Source of the DNA: Hydrogenobacter sp. T-8
Lineage (GTDB): Bacteria; Aquificota; Aquificia; Aquificales; Aquificaceae
DNA length: 64,000 nucleotides
Reading direction: 5' to 3'
NCBI RefSeq assembly: GCF_011006175.1
Contig: NZ_CP048795.1
Span: 1,232,491-1,296,490 of the forward strand
The first letter of the stretch is position 1; the number at the start of each line of letters is the position of its first letter. Below the pieces are notes generated by a model that had not been told where the DNA came from, made no database searches, and worked only from the letters and a program-made list of their open reading frames with translations. Positions 52,957-60,849 of this stretch are shown piece after piece. Made by a program: the position numbers and the translations under genes.

Positions 52957-52971
52957 TTAACTTGAAGTTAA
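52957..52971. promoter_or_regulatory. Perfect palindrome at the predicted transcription start of the bd-like operon
   Basis: TTAACTT-G-AAGTTAA has 7-bp arms around one base. It covers the predicted start site (near 52970) just downstream of the -10 element, the classical place for a repressor operator. Confidence 0.55.
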
Positions 52972-52976
52972 CATTT

Positions 52977-53004
52977 AATATAACATGACTTTTATCATTG
53001 TCAA
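52977..53004 (-). promoter_or_regulatory. Sigma-70 promoter of the bd-like operon
   Basis: On the minus strand TTGACA (52999-53004) and TATATT (52977-52982) are separated by 16 bp. The -35 matches in all positions and the -10 in five. It drives the two-gene bd-like operon and overlaps the control region of the divergent flavoprotein gene. Confidence 0.8.
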
Positions 53005-53060
53005 GGGTCTGAGGCTTTTTTGATAAGTTGTGCTTATAATTTCATAAAGGAGGCTTATGA

Positions 53061-54221
53061 ATGAAGAAGGTTGTGATACTTGGTGGTGGTGTAGGTGGTG
53101 TGGAGTGTGCCATACATTTGAGAAAATACCACTTTGATGTAGAGCTGGTATCTGACAGGGACTTTTTGTATATCTACCCCACATCCATATGGCTACCCAC
53201 GGGCGAGGCAAAGTTGGAAAATGTTAGTATTCCACTGAAGGATATTGCTAAGGCTCATGGCTTTAAGTTTGCAAAGGGTAAGGTGGTAAAGGTGGACGCA
53301 GAAGGCTTTGTCTTTGAAGATGGCAGGCAGGTGAGGGACTTTGACTATCTTGTGGTAGCCCTTGGACAGAGCAAGCTAAAACAGGAAGGAATAGAACACA
53401 CCTACTCCATATGCTCCTCGCCAGAAGAAACTATGAAATACAAGGAGAAACTTTGGGAACTTCTGCGGAAAGGCTCAGGCAGGTTAGCCTTTGGTTTTGG
53501 AGGAAATCCCAAGGCAAAGGAAGCAGTAAGAGGTGGTCCAGTTTTTGAACTACTTTTTAACGTAGATACGCTCCTCAGAAGACGCGGCGTAAGGAATAAC
53601 TTTGACCTTGCATTTTTTGCACCTATGCCAAGACCGGGGGAAAGACTTGGGGAGAAGGCTTTAAAGCTAATGGATTATATGTTTAAGAAGAGAAACATAA
53701 AGGTTTACACGGGCAAAAGGATAGTCAGGTTTCTACCCTATGGGATTGAGTTGGAAGATGGAACTCTTATAGAATCTAACCTTACTCTTTTTGTGTCCGG
53801 CGGAGATGGACACCCTGCTATAAAGGAAGGAAACCTACCAAAGACTGAGGCAGGATTTGTAAGGATAGACGGACATTGCAAGGTGGAGGGGTTGGAAAAG
53901 GTTTATGCCATAGGTGACTGTGCCAACATAGAAGGACCCGAGTGGAAAGCGAAACAGGGACATCTCACCGAGGCTATGGCACGCATATGTGCAAGACATA
54001 TGGCATACAAGGAAGGGCTTACTACAAAAGAACCAGAAACATACCACGAGCATATAAATATTCTCTGCTTGATGGATACGGGAGATGGCGGAGCCTTGGC
54101 TTATAGGAGCAATAGTAGAGCTTTGCTGTTGCCCATGCCCTTGTTGGGACATTGGCTTAAGAAGGCTTGGGGAATTTATTACGGACTTTCAAAACTTGGC
54201 AAAATTCCACAGATTTTATAA
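53061..54221 (+). CDS. SQR-like FAD/NAD(P)-binding oxidoreductase
   Basis: A 386-residue flavoprotein of the sulfide:quinone oxidoreductase/type II NADH dehydrogenase group: N-terminal FAD motif VVILGGGVGGVE, YPTSIWLPTGEA in place of the SQR substrate loop, and YAIGDCANIEGPEWKAKQGH near 288-306. Of the SQR catalytic cysteines, I see Cys118 and Cys347 region candidates but not the central one (GFGGNP instead of a Cys motif), so true SQR activity is uncertain. AAAGGAGG precedes ATG 53061; TATAAT at 53035-53040 is a likely -10. Divergent from the bd-like operon. Confidence 0.75.
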   Translation: MKKVVILGGGVGGVECAIHLRKYHFDVELVSDRDFLYIYPTSIWLPTGEAKLENVSIPLKDIAKAHGFKFAKGKVVKVDAEGFVFEDGRQVRDFDYLVVALGQSKLKQEGIEHTYSICSSPEETMKYKEKLWELLRKGSGRLAFGFGGNPKAKEAVRGGPVFELLFNVDTLLRRRGVRNNFDLAFFAPMPRPGERLGEKALKLMDYMFKKRNIKVYTGKRIVRFLPYGIELEDGTLIESNLTLFVSGGDGHPAIKEGNLPKTEAGFVRIDGHCKVEGLEKVYAIGDCANIEGPEWKAKQGHLTEAMARICARHMAYKEGLTTKEPETYHEHINILCLMDTGDGGALAYRSNSRALLLPMPLLGHWLKKAWGIYYGLSKLGKIPQIL

Positions 54222-54232
54222 TAGGCTTTGTT

Positions 54233-55663
54233 GTGGAGAGGCGTGCAGGCATACTGCTCCACATAAGCTCTCTTCCCTCTGACTTTGGCATAGGAGACCT
54301 TGGACCCAACGCCTACAGGTTTGTAGACCTTTTGGTGGAATCTGGTCAAAGCCTTTGGCAGGTTTTACCCCTTAGCCCCACAGAGTTGGAGCATGGAAAC
54401 TCACCCTACTACTCTTCTTCTCTCTTTGCAGGAAACCCTCTATTTATAAGCCCAGAACTTCTATACGAGGAAGGTCTGATAGACAGACGGACCCTTGAGA
54501 GCCTAAGGGTAGAGCCCTCCGATAGAGTAGACTACGAGAGGGTTTACGCCCTAAAGGCACATATGCTGGAAAAGGCTTTGGAAAACTTCAAGGAGAGCCA
54601 AGAGTTTTACCTTTTTTGCCAAGAGCAGGCATACTGGCTTGAGGACTATGTTAGATTTAACCTAATAAAGAAAAAACTTAAAAAGTCTTGGTGGGAATGG
54701 AAACAGTTGCCAGAGCTTTCAGAGAAGGAGGTTCTAAGAGAAAAGGTAGTCCAGTTTCTTTTCTTCAAGCAATGGAAGGCTTTAAGAACCTACGCCAACT
54801 CAAAGGGTGTGAGCCTTGTGGGAGACCTACCCATATACCCTGCACCAGACAGTGTGGATGTTTGGGCAAACAGAGAGATATTCAAGCTAAGAGAGGATGG
54901 ACTTCCAGAGGTGGTGGCTGGCGTGCCACCCGACTACTTTTCAAAAACGGGACAGCTTTGGGGAAACCCCGTATACAGATGGGACAGGCTAAAGGAAAGG
55001 GCTTTTGACTGGTGGCTTTTGAGAATAAGGCATGCCCTTGAGCTTTTTGACTTTGTAAGGCTTGACCACTTTAGAGGCTTTTGTGCCTTTTATCAAGTTC
55101 CCTATGGAGAAAAGACCGCAGAAAGAGGCTGGTGGGAAAAAGCAGAGGGCTATAGTCTTTTTGAAACTATAAGAAAAGAGTTTCCACACATGCCTTTTAT
55201 AGCGGAAGACCTTGGCACAATAGACCAAGAGGTTCATAGCCTAAGAGACCACTTTGGACTGCCGGGAATGAAAGTCTTAGCCTTTGCCTTCTTTGACAAA
55301 AACTCAGACCACCTGCCTCATAACCACACCTATAACTCTGTGGTCTACACCACCACCCATGACAACATGCCTATAAGAGGATGGTTCTTTGAGGAATTAA
55401 ACGAGTGGCAGAGGGCAAGGGTTTTAGACTATCTTGGATACACACCTGAGAGCATAAGCCATGCACTTGTTAGACTTGCTTACATGTCTGTGGCAAAGTA
55501 TTGCGTAATTGCTATGCAAGACCTACTTGAGCTCGGACAAGAGGCAAGGATGAACACTCCTGCCAAGCCAGAGAGCAACTGGGAGTGGAAGTTAAGGGAA
55601 ATGCCAAATAGAGAGCTTTGGGAGTGGATTGGTTTGTTGTGCGAGCTATATGGGAGGGGTTAA
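54233..55663 (+). CDS. malQ: 4-alpha-glucanotransferase (amylomaltase)
   Basis: A 476-residue GH77 enzyme transferring maltodextrin segments in glycogen or starch metabolism. Motifs: AGILLHISSLPSDFGIGDLG at the start, LVGDLPIYPAPDSVDVW near 206, FVRLDHFRGF near 273 (nucleophile Asp), FIAEDLGTID near 321 (acid/base Glu) and TTHDNMP near 374. GTG 54233 is chosen because the family begins there; upstream codons overlap the flavoprotein gene in another frame and look unrelated. Confidence 0.92.
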   Translation: MERRAGILLHISSLPSDFGIGDLGPNAYRFVDLLVESGQSLWQVLPLSPTELEHGNSPYYSSSLFAGNPLFISPELLYEEGLIDRRTLESLRVEPSDRVDYERVYALKAHMLEKALENFKESQEFYLFCQEQAYWLEDYVRFNLIKKKLKKSWWEWKQLPELSEKEVLREKVVQFLFFKQWKALRTYANSKGVSLVGDLPIYPAPDSVDVWANREIFKLREDGLPEVVAGVPPDYFSKTGQLWGNPVYRWDRLKERAFDWWLLRIRHALELFDFVRLDHFRGFCAFYQVPYGEKTAERGWWEKAEGYSLFETIRKEFPHMPFIAEDLGTIDQEVHSLRDHFGLPGMKVLAFAFFDKNSDHLPHNHTYNSVVYTTTHDNMPIRGWFFEELNEWQRARVLDYLGYTPESISHALVRLAYMSVAKYCVIAMQDLLELGQEARMNTPAKPESNWEWKLREMPNRELWEWIGLLCELYGRG

Positions 55664-55675
55664 AATTTCTACATT

Positions 55676-55948
55676 ATGCTTGAAGAAATCCAAAACAAGC
55701 TAAAGGCTTTGGGCTATGGTGGTTTCTACACGTGGTATGACCCGCCGGGGACTTATTACGACTGGCATACGCATCCGGAGGATGAGGTAAGATATGTGCT
55801 GGAGGGTGAGATAACTATAGGGACTGAGGAAGGTGTGTATCATTTAAAGGCTGGGGATATGTTAGAGGTAAGGGCGGGCACGAGGCACTGGGCAAGAACC
55901 GAAAGGGGCGTGAAGTATATCTGTGGACGTAGAAGGGTGTTAAAATAA
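55676..55948 (+). CDS. Small cupin-domain protein
   Basis: A 90-residue single-domain cupin with metal-ligand pattern H-x-H...E...H: DWHTHPEDEVRYVLEGE near 28-44 and RAGTRHWAR near 68. This resembles acireductone dioxygenase-like or mannose-isomerase-like minimal cupins; the substrate is unknown. TAAAAT at 55661-55666 is nine bases before ATG 55676; the upstream GGGAGGGG is too far to serve as a ribosome site. Confidence 0.8.
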   Translation: MLEEIQNKLKALGYGGFYTWYDPPGTYYDWHTHPEDEVRYVLEGEITIGTEEGVYHLKAGDMLEVRAGTRHWARTERGVKYICGRRRVLK

Positions 55949-55953
55949 AAGGG

Positions 55954-57606
55954 GTGAAGGGATTTGTTGAAAGGGCTATAAGGGAAAGGATAAAGGAGCT
56001 GTACTCCTTAGAGCTTGACTCTTTTAGCCTTGAGCCACCAAGGGAAGAAGGCTACGGAGACTATGCCACCAACGTAGCCTTTTTGCTCTCCAAGTTTCTT
56101 AGGAAAAACCCACAGGAGATTGCTCAAGAGCTGGCGAGCAAGCTCTCAAACCACCTAATGACTGCAGAGGCGGTCAAGGGCTTTGTAAACATAAGGCTCA
56201 GCGAGGAGTTTGTGAGGGAAGAGTTCAAAGGGCTTCTCACAAAGGGGCAAGACTACTTCTTTGAGCCTGTGGAAAAGCCTATGTATATTCAAGTGGAGTT
56301 TGTAAGTGCCAACCCTACTGGTCCTTTACATGTGGGACATGGAAGGGGTGCGGTAGTAGGCGATGTGCTTTCAAAGGTTCTCCAAAGGTTTGGACACAAG
56401 GTCCTAAGGGAGTATTACATAAACGACGCAGGCAATCAGGTCTATATGCTTGGGCTTTCTGTCCTGCTTAGATACTACGAGCTTTTTGGAAAGGAAGACC
56501 CAGGGCTAAGGGAGGTCTTTGAAAGGGAGGGCTACAAGGGCAAATACATAAAAAGGCTCGCCAAAGACTTAAGGGCTTTTTACGGAGAGGAGCTTTTAGA
56601 CCTTGAAAGGGAGAAGGCTATAGACCTTTGCAAAGAGTATGCTCACAGGAGACTTCTGGAGGATATTAAAGAGACCCTTGAGCTTTTGGCTGTGGCCTTT
56701 GATAGTTGGTTTAGCGAGAGAAGTCTTTATGAGAGGGGTCTTGTGGAGGAGGTTATGCAAAGGCTAAGGGAGAAGGGCCACCTATACGAAAGGGACGGTG
56801 CCTTGTGGTTCAAAAGCACAGATTTTGGAGATGACAAGGATAGGGTAGTTAGAAAATCCGATGGCTCTTGGACCTACTTTGCCTCAGACATAGCCTATCA
56901 TTACCAAAAGTTCCAGCGAGGCTTTGACAGGGTTATAAACCTTTGGGGTGCGGACCATCACGGATACGAAAGAAGGCTTATAGGTGCTCTAAAAGCTCTT
57001 GATGTTCCAGAAGATTGGCTGAAGGTGGAGTTTGTCCAGATGGTTAGGCTCATGAGCGGTGGTCAAGAGGTGCGTATGTCCAAAAGGACTGGCGAGTTCA
57101 TTACCCTGCAGGAGCTTATAGAAGAGGTGGGAAAGGATGCGGTAAGGTTTGTTTTTCTTACAAGGGACAGTGATACGCCTTTGGACTTTGACATAGACCT
57201 TGTAAAGAAAAACACCACAGAAAACCCCGTCTTTTATGTGCAGTATGCCCATGCAAGGATAAGGGGAGTCTTTAGAGAGGTCAAGGAAAGGTATGGCATA
57301 GACCCAGACAAGGAAGACCTAAGAGGATACCTGCATGGGCTGTCTGAAGAAGACCTTAAACTGATTAAAAGGTGTCTATATATGAAAGATACCTTTGAGG
57401 CGGTAGCCAAGACCTTCTCTCCTCACCTTATAACTTACTCGCTCCTTGAGCTTGCAAGGGAATTTCACCACTACTACAACCACCACAGAGTAATGGTAGA
57501 GGACAAAAACCTTATGCTCTTGAGACTTGCCCTCTTTAAGGGTGTGGAGATAACTCTAAGGACTGCTTTTGAATTGCTGGGAATAGAAGCTCCTGAGAGG
57601 ATGTAG
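55954..57606 (+). CDS. argS: Arginyl-tRNA synthetase
   Basis: A 550-residue class Ia synthetase: N-terminal Add-1 domain, HIGH-type motif SANPTGPLHVGHGRGAVVGD near 118-137, the KMSK equivalent RMSKRTGEF near 373, and the C-terminal DALR anticodon-binding domain. It charges all tRNA-Arg species, including the CCG isoacceptor encoded at 43709. GTG 55954 has a TAAAAT seven bases upstream (55941-55946) and no real Shine-Dalgarno. Confidence 0.96.
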   Translation: MKGFVERAIRERIKELYSLELDSFSLEPPREEGYGDYATNVAFLLSKFLRKNPQEIAQELASKLSNHLMTAEAVKGFVNIRLSEEFVREEFKGLLTKGQDYFFEPVEKPMYIQVEFVSANPTGPLHVGHGRGAVVGDVLSKVLQRFGHKVLREYYINDAGNQVYMLGLSVLLRYYELFGKEDPGLREVFEREGYKGKYIKRLAKDLRAFYGEELLDLEREKAIDLCKEYAHRRLLEDIKETLELLAVAFDSWFSERSLYERGLVEEVMQRLREKGHLYERDGALWFKSTDFGDDKDRVVRKSDGSWTYFASDIAYHYQKFQRGFDRVINLWGADHHGYERRLIGALKALDVPEDWLKVEFVQMVRLMSGGQEVRMSKRTGEFITLQELIEEVGKDAVRFVFLTRDSDTPLDFDIDLVKKNTTENPVFYVQYAHARIRGVFREVKERYGIDPDKEDLRGYLHGLSEEDLKLIKRCLYMKDTFEAVAKTFSPHLITYSLLELAREFHHYYNHHRVMVEDKNLMLLRLALFKGVEITLRTAFELLGIEAPERM

Positions 57607-58023
57607 GTTTTCTCCCTTTGCTACACTTACCGCAAGTGTATAGAGTTGGTCGTTAGAGAGAAGAAGCTCCTGTCCGTTTATCTCCATGAAATATTCAAAC
57701 ACTACTACCGCAGTTCTCTTATTGCCGTCAACAAAAGGATGGTTTTGTATGAGTTTTGAAAAAAGATTAAAGCCAAGAGAAAAAAGGTCATTTTCACCCT
57801 CGTATTCCTTTTTATTAATCACGGAGGCTATCGCAGATTCTACGAGGTTTCTATCCCTTACTCCAAAAACTCCCTTATGCTCTTGCATTATGACCCTATT
57901 AATCTCCACCACTTCCTCGGTGGTAGGTAGTATGAGCTCCTTTTCTGAGAGTTTTAGAAGAAGCTCTTTCCTGCGTTCAAGGATGTTAGAAACCCTCTTA
58001 TAAAAGAGTGGACTAAATTCCAT
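57556..58023 (-). CDS. Doc/Fic-family protein (toxin-like), without visible antitoxin
   Basis: A 155-residue protein with the Doc signature HPFVDGNKR at 95-103. Doc toxins phosphorylate EF-Tu and are normally paired with a Phd antitoxin directly upstream. Here the upstream side is only 17 bp from the divergent ugd start, so no partner exists in cis. The C-terminal 51 bp overlap argS on the other strand. An N-terminal extension of about 30 residues before the usual start might include a self-inhibitory element, but I see no clear inhibitory motif. Confidence 0.87.
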   Translation of the reverse strand: MEFSPLFYKRVSNILERRKELLLKLSEKELILPTTEEVVEINRVIMQEHKGVFGVRDRNLVESAIASVINKKEYEGENDLFSLGFNLFSKLIQNHPFVDGNKRTAVVVFEYFMEINGQELLLSNDQLYTLAVSVAKGENLHPLRSFYSQQFKSSP

Positions 58024-58040
58024 GGTTTAAAATATAAGCC

Positions 58041-59342
58041 ATGAAGCTAACTGTAGTTGGAGGAGGATACGTAGGGCTTACAACGGGCGTGTGCTTTGCA
58101 CACCTTGGGCACGAGGTTATGGTGGTGGAGAAAATCCCTCAAAAGGTGGAGCTCCTGAAGGCTGGTAAGTCACCCATTTATGAGCCGGGACTTGAGGAGC
58201 TTATGCATGAGAGTCTAAGTTCTAATAGGCTAAAATTCACCACGGACCTGAAGGAAGGGCTTGAGTTTTCTGATGTGATATTTATCTGTGTGGGGACGCC
58301 ACAAAGACCTGATGGCTCTGCGGACCTTTCACAGGTGGAAGAGGTGGCAAGGGAAACCGCAAAGCTCATGACCTCTTATAAGCTCCTCATAGAAAAGTCC
58401 ACCGTTCCAGTAAACACACACCAGCTTATAAAAAAGACAGTGCAAAGATACATAAAAAGTCCAGATATACCCTACGATGTGGCGTCAAACCCTGAGTTCC
58501 TTAGAGAAGGCTCCGCCATAGAGGATTTTCTCAAACCTGATAGGATAGTGGTGGGAGTGGAAAGCGAAAGGGCAAAGAAGATATTTGAGGAACTCTATAA
58601 AGACTTTAACTGTCCCATAATCTTTACAGACCCAGCTACCGCAGAACTTATAAAGCATGCAAGCAATTCCTTCCTTGCTATGAAAATATCCTTCATAAAC
58701 ATGGTCGCAGACCTCTGCGAAAAAACTGGTGCGGACATAAAGCTGGTTGCGGACGGTATGGGCTACGATAAACGCATAGGAAGGGATTTTCTCAATGCAG
58801 GCATAGGCTATGGAGGTTCTTGCTTTCCAAAGGATGTGAAGGCTTTTATAAGGATAGCTCAAGACTACGGGCTTGACTTTGGACTTTTGAGGGAGGTAGA
58901 CAGGATAAACCAAGAAAGACCCATAAGGTTTGTGGAGAAGGTAAAGAGGGTTCTTTGGAGCGTTAAAGACAAAAAGCTGGCGGTTTGGGGGCTTGCCTTT
59001 AAACCAAACACGGATGACATAAGAGAAGCACCATCCATAAAGATAGTGGAAATGCTACTAAGGGAGGGTGCAAAACTTTCCCTTTATGACCCCAAGGCTA
59101 TGGAGAACTTCAAACTCCTCTTTCCGGAAGGTAAGGGCATAAGCTATGCAAAAGACCCTTATAGTGCGGTAGAAAATGCGGAAGCCCTGCTTATACTTAC
59201 AGAATGGGAAGAGTTTAAAAAAGCGGACTTAAAAAGGGTAAAGAGCCTTATGGCTTTACCCATTATAGTGGATGGCAGAAATGTATACGAACCACCGGAG
59301 GTAAGGGCTTTAGGCTTTGAATACTACCCTGTGGGAAGATGA
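58041..59342 (+). CDS. ugd: UDP-glucose 6-dehydrogenase
   Basis: A 433-residue enzyme oxidising UDP-glucose to UDP-glucuronate with two NAD+. Motifs: VVGGGYVGLTTGVCFAHLGH at the start, SNPEFLREGSAIEDF near 149-163, and the catalytic cysteine in GYGGSCFPKD near 255. TAAAAT at 58028-58033 is seven bases before ATG 58041. Overlaps the next gene by 4 bp; together they give UDP-xylose-type donors for surface polysaccharide. Confidence 0.95.
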   Translation: MKLTVVGGGYVGLTTGVCFAHLGHEVMVVEKIPQKVELLKAGKSPIYEPGLEELMHESLSSNRLKFTTDLKEGLEFSDVIFICVGTPQRPDGSADLSQVEEVARETAKLMTSYKLLIEKSTVPVNTHQLIKKTVQRYIKSPDIPYDVASNPEFLREGSAIEDFLKPDRIVVGVESERAKKIFEELYKDFNCPIIFTDPATAELIKHASNSFLAMKISFINMVADLCEKTGADIKLVADGMGYDKRIGRDFLNAGIGYGGSCFPKDVKAFIRIAQDYGLDFGLLREVDRINQERPIRFVEKVKRVLWSVKDKKLAVWGLAFKPNTDDIREAPSIKIVEMLLREGAKLSLYDPKAMENFKLLFPEGKGISYAKDPYSAVENAEALLILTEWEEFKKADLKRVKSLMALPIIVDGRNVYEPPEVRALGFEYYPVGR

Positions 59343-60271
59343 GGGTTTTGATAACCGGCGTGGCAGGCTTTATAGGTTCGCATCTTGCGGAGAGGTTCTT
59401 AGAGGAAGGCTTTTATGTTATAGGCATGGACAACTTTCTCACTGGCAGTCCAGACAACATAGCCCATCTTTTTGAGAAGAAAAACTTTCGCTTTATACAC
59501 TACAACGTGGTTAACTACATATACGTAGAAGGTCCAGTGGACCTCGTAGTCCATTTAGCCTGTCCTGCCTCTCCCGTAGACTATATGAACCATCCCATAC
59601 ACACCATGAAGGTGGATTCCCTTGGCACTCTCAATACTCTGGGTTTTGCCAAGCTAAAGGGTTCAAGGTATGTCTTTGCCTCCTCTTCTGAAGTCTATGG
59701 TTCTGCACAGGTCCATCCTCAACCAGAAGACTACTGGGGATATGTAAATCCAGTGGGTCCAAGAAGCGTTTACGATGAGGCTAAGAGGTTTTCTGAAGCG
59801 TTGTGTATGGCTTATCACAGAGAACATGGACTTGATGTGAGGATTGCAAGGATATTTAACACCTACGGTCCACGTATGAGGAGAAATGACGGAAGAGTAA
59901 TACCCACTTTTATAGAGAAAGCACTTAGGGGTGAGCCACTACCCATATATGGAGATGGCTCACAGACAAGGAGCTTTTGCTACATAGATGACCTTGTGGA
60001 TGGACTTTTTAGACTATCTGTGGAAGAGGGACTCGCTGGCACGGTGGTAAACTTGGGAAATCCTGAGGAAGTTTCTATATTGGAACTTGCCCAAAAGGTT
60101 ATTGAGCTTTCCGAATCTTCCTCAAAGATTGAGTTTCTTCCGCCCAGAGATGACGACCCACCCAGAAGATGTCCAGACATAAGCAGAGCAAAGAAATTGC
60201 TGGGCTGGTTTCCTCAAATATCCTTTGAAGAGGGTCTAAAAATAACCTTTAGATGGTTTGTAGGGTTATAA
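59339..60271 (+). CDS. UDP-glucuronate decarboxylase / NAD-dependent sugar epimerase
   Basis: A 310-residue extended short-chain dehydrogenase: TGVAGFIGSHL near 6-16, the catalytic SSSEVYG...YDEAKR (Ser/Tyr/Lys), and RIFNTYGPRM near 170. The PASPVDYM loop and RRCPDISRAKKLLGW ending fit UDP-xylose synthase (UXS) rather than UDP-glucose 4-epimerase, as does its coupling with ugd. UXS converts UDP-glucuronate to UDP-xylose. Confidence 0.88.
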   Translation: MRVLITGVAGFIGSHLAERFLEEGFYVIGMDNFLTGSPDNIAHLFEKKNFRFIHYNVVNYIYVEGPVDLVVHLACPASPVDYMNHPIHTMKVDSLGTLNTLGFAKLKGSRYVFASSSEVYGSAQVHPQPEDYWGYVNPVGPRSVYDEAKRFSEALCMAYHREHGLDVRIARIFNTYGPRMRRNDGRVIPTFIEKALRGEPLPIYGDGSQTRSFCYIDDLVDGLFRLSVEEGLAGTVVNLGNPEEVSILELAQKVIELSESSSKIEFLPPRDDDPPRRCPDISRAKKLLGWFPQISFEEGLKITFRWFVGL

Positions 60272-60294
60272 TAATCTCATAAAGGAGGGTAGCT

Positions 60295-60849
60295 GTGAAA
60301 AGAGAAAGGCTTGTAATACTTCTCGGAGTGCTTGTTGCCCTTGTGTTTTTTTATCTCGGTTTGAATGAGTGGCTAAAGACCAAAGAAGAAAAGGTTCAGC
60401 CACCGCCCCTTGTAGTTAAACCTTCATCTCAGAAGAAAGAAGAGCCGCAGGCTCAACAACCTCCTGCGTCTACGAAGTTAGAACCTAAATCAGAGCCTAA
60501 GAAACAAGAAGAGAAGCAAGAAATAAAGGAAGCGCCAAAAACTAAAGAGCAAGACGTGATAGCTCAAAAGATAAAGGAGGAAAAGAAGACAGAAGCACCC
60601 CAAAAAACAAAAGAGGGTGAAAAAGTCACAAAAGTACCTTTGAAAACTTATACAGTTCAAATAGGAGCCTTTAAGAGTAAGGAAAGTGCGGAGAAGGTAG
60701 TAGAGAGGGCAAGAAAAATGGGTTATAAGGTCAACATAGTTGAAGAGGATAACTTCTATAAGGTTAGGGTTTTGGTGAAAACTGATGACATAAACAGTGA
60801 ACTAAGAAAACTGAGAGGAACCTTTGGTGGTGCTATAGTTAAGCAATGA
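60295..60849 (+). CDS. SPOR-domain membrane protein
   Basis: A 184-residue bitopic protein: a membrane helix at about 8-26, a low-complexity Lys/Glu/Pro/Gln-rich linker (30-115), and a C-terminal SPOR domain (TYTVQIGAFKSKESAEKVV from about 119). SPOR domains bind denuded glycan strands at septa. GTG 60295 has AAAGGAGGG at 60281-60289; TATAAT at 60267-60272 may be its own -10. It overlaps the next SPOR gene by 4 bp. Confidence 0.88.
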   Translation: MKRERLVILLGVLVALVFFYLGLNEWLKTKEEKVQPPPLVVKPSSQKKEEPQAQQPPASTKLEPKSEPKKQEEKQEIKEAPKTKEQDVIAQKIKEEKKTEAPQKTKEGEKVTKVPLKTYTVQIGAFKSKESAEKVVERARKMGYKVNIVEEDNFYKVRVLVKTDDINSELRKLRGTFGGAIVKQ

